Below are positions 22,112 to 32,814 of a stretch of DNA of 64,000 bases, one piece after another. The stretch is from NCBI GenBank assembly GCA_018466975.1, contig CM031558.1:1116001-1180000 (forward strand), written 5' to 3'. The stretch is from Sparassis latifolia (taxonomy: Eukaryota; Basidiomycota; Agaricomycetes; Polyporales; Sparassidaceae). Position numbers and translations under genes: made by a program. Each line of letters begins with the position of its first letter. The stretch's first letter is position 1. Below the pieces are notes generated by a model. It was given only the letters and a program-made list of their open reading frames with translations, did no database searches and was not told where the DNA came from.

Positions 22112-24259
22112 GGTGCCGGCGAAGAAGAGTAGTCCTCAGAGGGCTTATGTCCAGACTTGCGCCCTTTAAGATACCCTGCAATCCCGGTGTGGCATCGCAG
22201 AGCACATGGTAACAAACGCAACCGAGTAATAGGTCCTCCGACCTCTCGAATTCACAGCGTTCATCTAACGAGATTCATCAGTTGTCGATGCTGCGGCGCT
22301 GATACATTCAATCCCGTCACTTGAGTACTCACACGATGGAAGCATAGGCCGGCGTGCATGGTGAACGTGGAAAGAGAAATGCGCGAATCGTACAACACCA
22401 TATGGAAGCGTTGCACAGCGTCGCATGTTCTGAGTCGTGTGGTGAATACCAGGCTGATCTAAGCTTATAAGATTGATCGTACGTACGGCGGGCAGAGAAG
22501 TCCGGACTCCGAAGCACTGAAAGAACGAACGAGCACATGGAAAGTTGATGAAACTGTGACTGTGCATTCCGAAAATTTTCAACATCAGGCGCAGACGTAT
22601 ACCACATGCATCATTGAAGCCCACCTTCTCGAGTACGCTCGTCTACAGTGCTAAGCTCTAACTAGGTGCGCTTGCAGAACGGGCGATGACATGTAAGTAT
22701 GTTTATCCGCTCCGAGAAGCCTGTAAATCGACAAGGCCCTAGTGCATCTACTTACTTAGGTTCTGTCGAGACTCGGATCCGCGAGCCCAGTTTTAGCCAG
22801 CGAATTCTGCGTATGTCAAATTTTGATCTCACTACTTCTTCAGGGCGCTGTAGACAAGGAGGTCATTCCCGTCCTTCTGAGGATCATCACTTCAACGACA
22901 TTTGTCTGTGCCAGATGTCCAGGGCTGAGACATTTATTGGCAACGACTAGCGGCGCATCCAAGTCAGCTTTAGATATTCTGGGGTTAAAGCGCTAGCAGA
23001 ACGAACCTGCAGCTGGCCGTAGTCTCCCAAAGGCAGACTGACACTCTGCTTCAACCTTCGTTCCTCAGGATATCCGTGTTTGGCGCTGGCCGTACAGGGA
23101 AGTACTTTGACGCCCTCCCCTGGAACGGAATACGCCACACCCACAGCTTTTCAAAATGGTCCCGCGCACATCGCGGAACCACTCAAGCTGCCATATAATC
23201 GGATGCGTGTTGTGTCCTGTTCCTACTACCCCGACAGTGTCCTCATTGGATGAAATTTGCAGTAAGCACTCTACGCTGCATTGCTATGGTTGAAACGTTG
23301 ATGAACAGTGGTTTCCATTCGGGTTTCTGCTAGGCATTTGACCACCAGTACAGTAGTATTCTTTCATGCTCTTGTCGAACGTCATTTCTCCCAAGGGCGC
23401 ACCAGACTACCCTCCATGTGTCCTCGGGGAGCATGATTTCCCGTCTCCTTCTACGGCAATGAAGATATACAGGAGTGTCGGCACCAGCAAGTCCCGGTCC
23501 TTGGCAGCCCCTCACGGCTACTTGGGACCTCCTGAAGACACAAGCATCCGTCTTCCGCGATCGGCACCGCGGGATGAAGATCCCCCTCGGGCTGAAACAC
23601 CAAAGTTGAGCATTTGGTGTGGTATCTGGATCGCGATGTGAGCGGCACTCTGGCTGCGGATCATAGGAGGACCGGCCAACGATGCCATGGACTCCTGCAG
23701 GATCTGGCAGCCAGTGCACCTTGCGTGGGCGTCAAAGGCACCTGAAGCCATGATGGCCCCGCAACTGTGATAGACATCTCGTGTTCCAACCATACCTAAT
23801 ATAAAAAGGACTTAAAGACCAACTCGCAGGGCTAACAACCATCACGTCCACCAGATATCCGGTAGCAGTGGATCAGTAGACATGACCGATACGAAGAAGC
23901 AGTTGTCATTCGCCAACTGTAGAACGAGGGCGTCGGGATCGTAAGAACCGTCTCTGGTATATACTACAACAGACAGTCTCTACTCCCAAAGAAGAGTTCG
24001 AAAGTATGTAAGAAACACAACACACAACACATCGCAGCACATCGCAACTGTAGGTAGCAACTGTAGATAGCGACAGCGGAATTCGAAGAATTACAAAGTC
24101 ATCGAACAGTACTTCTCAGATATAGAGGGCGCAGAGAATAGTGTATCAGCCATGAAGGTATGGAGCCACGACGCAAACTGTCACAGAAATCGTTCAAACA
24201 CAGCAGAGAGAAGCGAGGGGCTTTTGTCCAGAACCGTGGATGAGTGCAACCGTGTATCT
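22112..24259. other. Sparse intergenic region between OPT and GPI-protein genes
   Basis: More than 2 kb with no convincing gene. It contains the second copy of the dispersed repeat (23021-23079). A minus-strand open stretch at about 23330-23793 (reading MASGAFDAHARCTGC onward) breaks frame near 23510 and shows no known domain; it could be a small lineage-specific gene or noise. Another minus-strand frame at 22265-22624 has no protein-like features. The OPT promoter lies at the left end. Confidence 0.45.
23021..23079 (+). repeat. Dispersed repeat, copy 2
   Basis: Matches 13203-13262 in the same orientation. Blocks ACACTCTGCTTCAACCT and GGATATCCGTGT are identical between copies, with small indels between. 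It lies about 0.9 kb upstream of the OPT start, as copy 1 lies 0.3 kb upstream of the Ser/Pro-rich gene. Confidence 0.65.
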
Positions 24260-25303
24260 CTAGAGAAGAACAGCCGCAAGGATAGCGCCAACCACACCGG
24301 CAAGCCCCAACGAAGCTTCGTTCACTCCTGCACCACTGCTGTGCGAGGCCGCAGGGGCGGAGGAAGTCGCACTAAGGAGCCGATCAACCTCGAACCTCAT
24401 AACGAAAAAAGAGACGCAAGAACGTACGAGGAAGATCCCGAAGATGATGAACCAGTGTGAGAGCTGGCGCTTGCAGACGTAGCACTACTGTGGGATGCAG
24501 AGCTGGCGCTCGAAGCAGAGCTGGCGCTTGAAGCTGAAGAACTCGCAGCTGCGCTGCTGGAGGCAGCCGAACTAGAAGCAGCCGACGTGCTGGCTGCGCT
24601 AGACGCACCACTGGATGCGCTTGCCGACAAGCAGTCAGCATCTAAAAGTCACGGCTCGTCATAACGCTCAGAAGGTACAGAAGAAGTGATAAGCTCACTG
24701 CCAGCGTTAACCGAGAACGGCGCAGATTGGCAGGCGGCACCCGTGGAATCACGCAAAGTCAAACTGATATATGTACCTGTGAAAAATCAGCACCACAAGA
24801 CGAGCGTAATAGGTGAAGGACATACCCTGGGTGATGTTCGTGGTCCAGCTGAAAGAATCACCCGTAAGGGGACCATACAACTGCAGAGCGGCACCAGTAG
24901 GGTTGGCACCAGGTTCGATGCTAGAAAGGCTGTCAAACCAATAACTTGAAGTGTAACAACTTCCCTCACCTCTGTAATATTCAACGAAACAAAAGTGACC
25001 ACGTTATTTATCTAGATTTAATATTCGGGCAACGCTTACGTACCAGGTAGTAAGGGCCTGTGGATATCCACATTCAGCATTTTGAGACTCAACGAACCAC
25101 CAAGGATACACGTACTAGAGCCTCCAGTCCAGCTGAGCAGCGTCGGGATACACTCAGAAACACTCCCGCTGTAACGACGTGATGAGGACCCCAGAACGAC
25201 GGAAGTGGTCATCGCCTTACGGAGTGTTAATCGTACACGTCGACTGGGCAGCAACGCCGGTCGCGAAAAGAGCGAGAGTCACAAGCGAAGCGATGGACTT
25301 CAT
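24260..25303 (-). CDS. Kre9/KNH-like Ser/Ala-rich GPI-anchored cell-wall protein
   Basis: Small secreted wall protein. From 25303 it reads MKSIASLVTLALFATGVAAQ, a clean signal peptide ending AQ. An intron (about 25226-25173) follows TCTINTP, then GSVSECIPTLLSWTGGSS, typical of the Kre9/KNH Ig-like domain. A 14-base micro-exon gives SPYYL. The next exon gives IEPGANPTGAALQLYG and DSFSWTTNITQG, then TYISLTLRDSTGAACQSAPF and SVNAG. The following exon is an Ala/Ser-rich stalk (SSAASTSAASSSAASSSAAA), likely O-mannosylated. The open frame would stop after SSYVLASLFSL, but splicing at GTACGT into a final exon gives SSGAGVNEASLGLAGVVGAI then LAAVLL and stop at 24260-24262. This is a proper GPI-attachment tail, which supports the splice. 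Confidence 0.85.
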
Positions 25304-26337
25304 GGTTGAGGGCGTAGGGCGAGCGAGCTGCGTTGCCTGGTGGGAAGGAAAAGAGCTGGGGAAGGTTGATGGGAACAGGAGTCTTATAGGCGTCGGTAGC
25401 ATCCGGCACTAGACTCCGCTCTCAGGCCGAGGCATCCTCTATCCCTGGACCCTACCTTCGCCCCGACCCCTTTCTCCTCCATTCGCCTCTACTTTGACCA
25501 CGAGGGTCACTGAAAACTTCCAGACCTCCTATCTTCGTTTGGAACGAGCTGAACAGAATGTTTTTCTCCAAAGTCGAAGCACCTGACCCGCCGAATGATG
25601 CATCATCACTGGATGATTTTTTCTGGTGAAGTCATGGCGCCTGTTCGGTTGTAATGTCCGTCGTCGAAGCATTCACCTCCACCGCAACTCTGAATTAAAT
25701 AATCCAACTGGGAACGGCACGCAGACAGCTGGTGAGTGGTCTTCCAGCAGCGAATTTCAGCCTCTCGCACACCAGATATGACATGAAATGATGCCAGGAA
25801 ACGTTCGACGCGTGGACAACGCGTGGTCGACGATCACTTAGTCTCAGACATGCTTCGAAACGCAAGACTCCAATCCCATGTTGTACTCCCGTCGTGTGGT
25901 GGGTGGAGCGTAAAATCGTACTCAAGCCAACCGTGACGGCACACTCGCGATAGTTGCTCCGAAATATGCCCGACAAAACAATGCAAGGATGCTTGCAATG
26001 ATGCTCGAGTGGGCATACTGCGGCGACCTGGGGCTGCGTCCGCTTCATCGTGTGGAATTCGCGGCGCGTTTTTCATATTCCGTGGTGACTCTTGACCTCC
26101 GACGGAGACATCAACTCCTGACAGGTGCCCTGAAAACCTTCTCAGTAACTGAATCTCAGAGTTAGCGGATCGTATGAACTGGACCGTTTTATGTGTACCT
26201 CGTGCGGCGCCGTGTTGACCGGAACGATGCTTGAAAACAACCCGATGTCTAATGTTTGTCCATCGTATTGGACCGAACGTAGGCCTGTACATATACGATG
26301 TAGGAATACAAGTGTTGCTTCTTCGATGTCGTCACCG
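25304..26337. other. Intergenic region between GPI-protein and WD40 genes
   Basis: About 1 kb that must hold the GPI-protein promoter. The longest open frame (minus, 25834-26292, 152 codons) has no domain and overlaps equally open frames on other phases, so I do not call it. Confidence 0.5.
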
Positions 26338-27791
26338 TCACTCTGTTGGGAAAACTAAACAAACACCGTCGTCGCCTGCACTGACGACCACACCACCGCC
26401 GAGTCCCAGTGCAGCACCAAGAACAGGTCCGTGATGTCCTTTATGTTTCCGGAGGAGGGTGCCCGTCCGCGCGTCCCACGTACGCAAGGTCTTATCTGCT
26501 GATCCGGATACGAGGAGGTGTCCCTTGGGCGGAGGGAGGCGTAACAATGACGTGACTGCATCCTGTTAGCTCGGAGTCAAAAGGCCGGTCAATGGAACTG
26601 CTACAAAACTGATACACGTACCTCATGTTCTAATGTTGCACGCAATCGCATCGTGCCCAGATCCCATATGCACACCTTCCCATCTGTCCCACCCGTGGCG
26701 ACCACGCCCCAGCAGCCGGCGGAGCAGTAACAACGCCTGCTAAAGCGCCAGTGAGGTCAACAAATTCAACTGCCTCTATGCTTTCTCCCTCCTTATGGCC
26801 GCCTAACGCCCCCACCACTTCTCCCTTGCTCAAACTCACCACCCGCACGCCGCCGGAGGCACCGCCGACTACAGCGAGCGTCGACGCAGGATTTACCGCG
26901 ACAGAAGTAATTCCATCGAGGTTGAAGCGCGCGTTTGTGGGAGAGAGCTTGAAGAGCGGGGCAGGATTCCGCGGGTCCCAAAAAATCAGGGTACCTTCAG
27001 CGTCGGCCGTAATTATGCGTTTGCCATCAGGAGTGAAGTCTCCGCATTGTACGGGAGCTGTGTGTCCTGCAAACACTTGCATAGTGTTTCCGGAGGGTAC
27101 TGGGTGCAGAGCAAATTCGTGAGACGATCACAAGACAGATGTGGATGGGATCTCACATTGCCACAACCACACTGTCGTGTCGTTCGACCCTGCTAGGAGA
27201 ATAGAGCCTTTGGGGTGCCATCGCAGCCACTACGTGGTGCACACATAACATAGGTCTGCAAGGAGAAATATATTTGCGACAGAAAAAAGCAACACACACC
27301 ATGACCTCATCGGGGCCCTGCAGCTCAGTCAAGAACTCCCAAGTCCGCCAATTCTCCTTGCCTACGTGGCGCCATACCCGTACCTTACCGTCCATGCCCC
27401 CAGTCGAGATCATCTCACCGTCCGCGCTGAACGCGGTGGAAGTAACGCTATCGGTGTGCCCTGTGAGCTTTACAAGCTCTTGCCCGGTGGTGTAGTCCCA
27501 AAGATAGCCGAGATCGTCCTCGCCGCCCGATGCAGCGAGTGGAGCGCTAGGATGTGTGGAAATCGCGAAGACAGAGGCGTGGTGATTCGGGAAATGCTGC
27601 ATGGAATTGTCTTCATAGACTACGGACTCGTCTACCTGGGGTGCACCCTCGCCTTCTGCATCATCTTCGTCCATCGGCAGATCATCATCGTCTGCAACCT
27701 CGACGAAGACATCGTTTGGGTCGATGAACTCTTCCTCCTCGCCATCGGTGCCTTCTTCGAGGTGATCTTCTTCCATACGTTCTGAGGCCAT
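26338..27791 (-). CDS. SQT1: WD40 ribosome-assembly chaperone, Sqt1/AAMP-like
   Basis: Yeast Sqt1 captures nascent ribosomal protein Rpl10 (uL16) and keeps it soluble; AAMP is the animal counterpart. The N-terminus (MASERMEEDHLEEGTDGEEE) is strongly acidic, as in Sqt1. WD repeats follow: ISTHPSAPLAASGGEDDLGY with LWDYTTGQELVKLTGHTDSV; GGMDGKVRVWRH; after an intron, WLRWHPKGSILLAGSNDTTV; then QVFAGHTAPVQCGDFTPDGK, GTLIFWDP, ITSVAVNPASTLAVVGGASG, a repeat with GGTDGKVCIWDLG, and SGSADKTLRTWDARTG. The last blade ends SAGDDGVCLVFPTE at 26338. Four or five introns. Divergent from the TDP2-like gene. Confidence 0.87.
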
Positions 27792-28130
27792 GGGAAGGGA
27801 GGGAATCTTCCTGAGTATAATACGTCGATAAATGGGTAGCCTTGCAGTCAGAAAGTCAATTTTTTAAAGCAGATTAGAGGCCTAAAGGTGAGGAAGCTGA
27901 ATAATTGCTTAGAAAGTCTGAGGAAATGGCAAATTGATGGCAAAGTCACGGTCGACTATTCGCGATCACTTTGATGGCATCATGTGACCCTATCTAAGCA
28001 AAGTGTGACATGTTCTGTGACTCGAACGCGACGTCACGCGCCGGCCACTCATGATGCCCGTATAGCTTGGAAGCGACAACTACAGCATCTCTTCAGCTAC
28101 TTGCCCAACCCTGCTCAGCTTATAACCAGA
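27792..28130. promoter_or_regulatory. Divergent promoter between SQT1-like and TDP2-like genes
   Basis: A 339-base head-to-head spacer. The open frame continues upstream of 28131 to 27984, but the residues there are basic and unrelated to the family, so I treat them as leader sequence. Confidence 0.5.
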
Positions 28131-29057
28131 ATGAGTACAGTTCTATGGAATGATTGTCCTTTACCACTGACACCCAAACGATATTGGCCCGTGGACAACC
28201 GTTGGCACAGGAGCGAGACCACCGGGTCCCCACCATCAAGCATACAGCTCATCTCGTGGAACGTCGATTTTATGGCACCCAATGCAGGTGAACGAATATA
28301 CTGTATCCTCTATTACCTTCAGCACCTTGTTCTTGTATCTACGTCATTCTGTCCACCAAGCCCACCCTGCATTCTACTGCAGGAAGTATCAAAGGAAGGT
28401 TTCGACGCACTTCTCTCGCACGAGTGGGTACGGAGTTATTTCACAGTTGTACCAGCTTGCAGGAGCGAATGGCCCGCAGGTGCTACCTATGGAAATGTGA
28501 CGCTGGTCTCAATTACCGTCCCGGTGAGGAAGGCGATCTCCGTCGTGTTCGGCAACTCAAGTATGCGGAGGAATGCAGTGCTCGTCGATCTCGATTTACT
28601 TGATCCTTCTTGGGGACCTCCCTTGGTGATGCGCATCGCGAACACGCATCTTGAATCCCTTCCGCAGGGCACGCCTGTACGACCCGGACAGCTCGCTTTG
28701 ATCAGCCGCCTGCTGAAGCAACCCGATGTAGACGGCGGGGTCGTTGGAGGTGACATGAACGCGATTGCGCCAAACGATGCGTGTATACACCTGGACGCGG
28801 GACTATTGGATGCTTACACTGGTCACCCCAATGAACATAATGGGTTCACATGGGGTTACCAGCCTCCCAGCAAGTATCCCCCGGCAAGGCTGGATAAGTT
28901 GTTCTATACACCCGAAATCTTTGGTGATCCGCCACGCATTGTGCGGGTTCACCCACCGGAGCTTGTGGGAGAAACGCTCATAACGTCGAGGGGGCAGTGG
29001 GCGAGTGATCATTACGGGCTTCGCACCTGCGTTCATTTCACCCAAGTCGCGCGATAG
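28131..29057 (+). CDS. TDP2-like endonuclease/exonuclease/phosphatase family phosphodiesterase
   Basis: Metal-dependent phosphodiesterase related to tyrosyl-DNA phosphodiesterase 2, which removes topoisomerase II adducts from 5' DNA ends. It is an uninterrupted frame of 308 codons from MSTVLWNDCPLPL. Active-site motifs in order: LISWNVDFMAPNAGER (TWN-type Asn), CILLQEVSKEGFD (catalytic Glu), IANTHLESLP, GGVVGGDMNAI (GDxN with the Asp) and WASDHYGL (SDH His). FTWGYQPPSKYPPARLDKLF matches the family segment before the last motif. There is no organelle signal. The length is that of a bare catalytic domain, without the UBA domain of animal TDP2. The exact substrate is inferred from the family. 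Confidence 0.85.
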   Translation: MSTVLWNDCPLPLTPKRYWPVDNRWHRSETTGSPPSSIQLISWNVDFMAPNAGERIYCILYYLQHLVLVSTSFCPPSPPCILLQEVSKEGFDALLSHEWVRSYFTVVPACRSEWPAGATYGNVTLVSITVPVRKAISVVFGNSSMRRNAVLVDLDLLDPSWGPPLVMRIANTHLESLPQGTPVRPGQLALISRLLKQPDVDGGVVGGDMNAIAPNDACIHLDAGLLDAYTGHPNEHNGFTWGYQPPSKYPPARLDKLFYTPEIFGDPPRIVRVHPPELVGETLITSRGQWASDHYGLRTCVHFTQVAR

Positions 29058-30182
29058 ACGTGGAATAATGGCCTATCACCGAGGTAACTATTTTTGGTTG
29101 TCCTCAGGTTTCTTGACCACTGACACTTTGTTCATGCTCAGATATTCTTGACGTTGTATGTCATTCCTGTCGGACGGTCTCCTTAGGGATCTATATATCA
29201 TTCGCTCTGGATTATAGTGTATATTCGCCAGGTGCGGCGCCGTTGTATCATTAACTGCCCACTCATCCTCCTCTCACGCATGATGTGTTTGTGCCGTGGA
29301 TTGATTGTTGTTCCGTGCTCTGCTATGAGGCATTACGAAGCTTAAGTTCAGATGTAGCTCTCTGCCATATTGCTGTCCCACGTGAACAAGCATTACTATC
29401 TGGTTTAGCAACGTTCCGATACGCGATTCCGCAATTCGCCACAAGGATACCACGATACTGGCACATTGTCTCACCTGTCAGCGTCATGATTGGTATACAA
29501 GTTGACTTCCCGACCTGCAAAGTCTCGGCAGTTGATACACTTTACAGGTTCGTTCGTTAATGAATGAACCATCTGACATGTGTTACACTTCCTCGTGGAG
29601 GACCACAAGGCTAGCCGGTGAGCGACAACAGTCTCACAATGCACTAGTTTATCTCACTTAAAGAAAGAAAGGACACCCGGGATGTCTTGAGCATTTTGTG
29701 GCAGCATACGCCCTAGTTTCTCAAGTATGCAACTTCCACTTGGATGTGCACCTTTGCGCCTCGACGCCACGTGCTAAGTTTCACTGATTCTTCGGAGTCC
29801 CTATGATTAGTTGTTGATTAAATGGCTGGCGTGTTCCGGCCTTTCTCCGCACCCGGCATGCTCGAAGTTATTTCCCCGATCGCCTGCTACCGTGCTTACC
29901 CCGCGTTTCCCCACATCGCTCGGACGAACTAGTAGATGCTGTCCTGCTGCCGGGGCCAGTTGCTTCAAGATTAGTGGTGTCGTGCGACTTTACTTATTCA
30001 ACTTACTCTTTTTCGCATATATAGCGATCGTTGTTGGATAGTGGCTACCGTCCATGGTTCCCCCTCGGTTCCCCCATCACGTAGTCTTCCTCGATCATTG
30101 TCCGCTATGGTAAGACCACCAGAATGGACGATTGTGGATCTCATTTACAGAGGGTATTGGTGGAGGAATCCTCGTAAGCAAC
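29058..30182. other. Intergenic region upstream of the LAC12-type transporter
   Basis: About 1.1 kb with no convincing coding frame. It carries the TDP2-like 3' region and the transporter promoter. A first non-coding exon or a short N-terminal exon of the transporter may lie at about 30109-30182. Confidence 0.45.
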
Positions 30183-32728
30183 ATGTCATTGAAGCTGTAT
30201 TCATTCAAGTGGTCTTACGCAACACGATCTCTGCATGACTTAGGCATACGAGTGCTCAACTTTCTTTTGCTTATACCTCTCCTCAGTGCATCTATGAATG
30301 GTTTCGACTCGTCGTTGGTGAATGGTATGCGTCTTCCGGACGTCCATGTCGATCGAGACTCACCCTACGTTGCAGGATTGCAGATTTTGCCCGCTTGGCA
30401 AACATACTTCAAGCATCCGGATGGAAAGAAACTTGGTAAGAATTGATTTCACTGCTGCACTCAACACAGCGACTTCACTCTGTTATATTATTGCTCTCAG
30501 GTCTGATGTGCGCCGCCCAAGTCATCGGTTCAATCGCTGTAGGTATTTGTTATCATCGAATCAAGACTGCTATGCCTGAGACGTCCGGGACGTAGGGTCT
30601 ACCATTAACCCCCTTCTCATCGGACATCATGGGAAGACGACCAACGTTGCTGATCGGTTCTGTGGTCATGCTTGCCGGTGTGGCTCTCCAAAGCGCGTCT
30701 ATGTCCATTGGGATGTTTATTGGCGCCAGAGGACTTGGTGCGTGTGCTCCGAACGTGTCGTCTCGACGGTCCCTCATGCAACGTGATGTCGTCCGGCTTC
30801 GTAAGTCGGCTTTGGACTAACATTCTCGCTCAATGCCTCGCCTCTACTCATCACGGAGCTGGCATATCCTACACAAGTGAGATTATTATCTTCCACTGAT
30901 CAGACATATACTGAGCTGGATCACCCTGCAGCGTGGGAAACTAACTTCCATCTTCAACGCGTCATGGTACGTCGGTAGCATCATATGTGAGCCTCATCTT
31001 TGTCGGCAAGTGGAAACTAAATTGATACGAAAGAAGCGGCGTGGACATGCTTCGGCGCTCTTGAGGGAGCTGTTGGATCAGCATGGTCATGGCGGGTGCC
31101 AACTCTCGTCCAGGCTCTCGTGCCCGTCATACAGCTTTGTCTGGCATGGTCAGCTGTCTTGCAATTTTTGACTTGACCAAGACCTCATTTTGTTGCCTGT
31201 AGGTTGGTACCTGAGTCTCCTCGCTTCCTGGTGGCTAGAGGCCGAGTATGCGCAACGCTCATGGTGTAATACTTTGCATACTGAACTCAAATACCAGGAA
31301 TCAGAGGCTGCGAGCATCCTCGCGCGCTTTCATGCTATGGAAACCGGTGACCAACGAGACCTGTTGGTTGTGTTCGAGATGGCGCAGATACGGCACGCGC
31401 TCAAGCTAGAGAAGGAAGCTGCGAAAAGCACCTCATACATTACTCTACTGGCCACTCCAGGAAATAGGAAACGCATGCTCATCGTTGTTGCTCTCGCGAT
31501 ATTTTCACAGTGGAGGTTGATATCTTGCATTGATGTCTTTCGTGTCTGTACATACTAACTCCACTTTTAGCGGCAATGGTTTAGTTTCCTACTACATCAA
31601 CTTGGTCCTGAAAGGCGTGGGCATTACCAATGCAGGTACAGAAGCAGCTATCAACGGTGGCCTGCAAGTTAGTCCTATGCCGTTTCCTCAGTCTCGACCA
31701 AGATGAATGAACGTTCGCAGGTTTGGAATTTGATTGCCGCCATGACTGGCGCATTGCTAGTCGATCGCCTAGGTCGAAGAGCACTCTTCATCATATCTAA
31801 CATCGGCATGTTGATTAGTACGTGAACTCTACGTGCGAAGTGACATGCTCGAGCTAATCGACCTTTTAACAGACTTTGGCATATGGACGCTCACTACTGC
31901 TCTTTGGGACATGAAGAACAATTCTCCGGCTGCGAAAGGTGCCTATTTCTCTATGCTGTCTAGATACGATCTAACTGCACCCCCGACAGCAACTATACCA
32001 TTCGTTTTCCTATTTTACTTTTTCTATGACATTGCGTACACCCCGATGCTCATCTCGTACACACTGGAAATTCTGCCCTTCAGTATTCGAGCGAAGGGTT
32101 TCGCAGTGATGGTACGTGTTTCCGTCTGTCAAAGATCTCCAGGCAGCCACATTTCTCCCAGAACTTCCTTGTGTCGCTCACTACGGCGTTCAATCAATTC
32201 GTGAATCCGTGGGCTCTTGATGCATTGGGCTGGAAATATGTTAGATATATTCGTCCATTCTGCTTCGCCGTGCACACTGACAAACTGCACAGTATCTCGT
32301 CTACTGCGGCTGGCTCATCATTGAGCTCGTCTTCGTCCTTACCTACATCGTCGAAACTAGAGGTTCGTCTGTCACCCAACAGCATCACTCCTTTGACAGC
32401 AATTGGCTTTTACTCAGGTCACACCCTCGAGGAGACAGCTGCGCTCTTTGACGGCGAACAGCAGCCTCAAGAGTTGATGCAGACTGGCGAAGAAGCGGCG
32501 ACGATCATGTCCATAGGTCGGGCGCGCGGGCAGTCGATATGGCGCGACGCAGGATGGAGAGGGGCACAATTGCGTAACATCGACGAGGTTTCAAGCGACG
32601 GAGACTCCGTCTTGGATTGGCGTATCGGCGAGAAGAGCGCCCCTGCGAACTTGCTCGAATTACGGACGATGAAACCAGGACGAAAGTTCTATAACCCGTA
32701 TCGTAATAGCGACTGTACTACCATCTAA
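30183..32728 (+). CDS. MFS sugar transporter, lactose permease (LAC12)-like
   Basis: Twelve-span hexose/disaccharide proton symporter of the sugar porter family. The proposed start at 30183 gives MSLKLYSFKWSYATRS, followed by the first span (RVLNFLLLIPLLSASMNGFD then SSLVNG). Further blocks: GLMCAAQVIGSIAV, IMGRRPTLLIGSVVMLAG, the PES motif in LVPESPRFLVARGR, FSQWSGNGLVSYYINLVL, VDRLGRRALFIISNIGML, a PYTPMLISYTLEILPFSIRA-like block written as AYTPMLISYTLEILPFSIRA, and the final HTLEETAALFDG. Compared with well-studied relatives, the C-terminal tail is long (about 90 residues, ending YRNSDCTTI). More than eight introns. The N-terminus is uncertain because several ATGs lie upstream. It ends 86 bases from the 3' end of the alpha-amylase gene. 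Confidence 0.88.
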
Positions 32729-32814
32729 TATGTACTAACAGTGTAAGAGTAAGTGTACTGTACATACCAAGGACCCTAGGCATAATGCGAGGAAGATTGG
32801 CAAATTGATCATTC

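Noticed and set aside
23330..23793. Minus-strand frames possibly forming a small gene
   Set aside because: The frames need a join near 23510 with no convincing splice sites, and neither half has recognisable features.
24397..24399. Stop codon of the Ser/Ala-rich frame as the true end of the GPI protein
   Set aside because: Ending there leaves no GPI tail; splicing at the GTACGT just upstream produces a normal hydrophobic attachment tail ending at 24260.
25834..26292. 152-codon minus-strand frame
   Set aside because: No domain, no codon pattern distinct from surrounding frames, no splice support.
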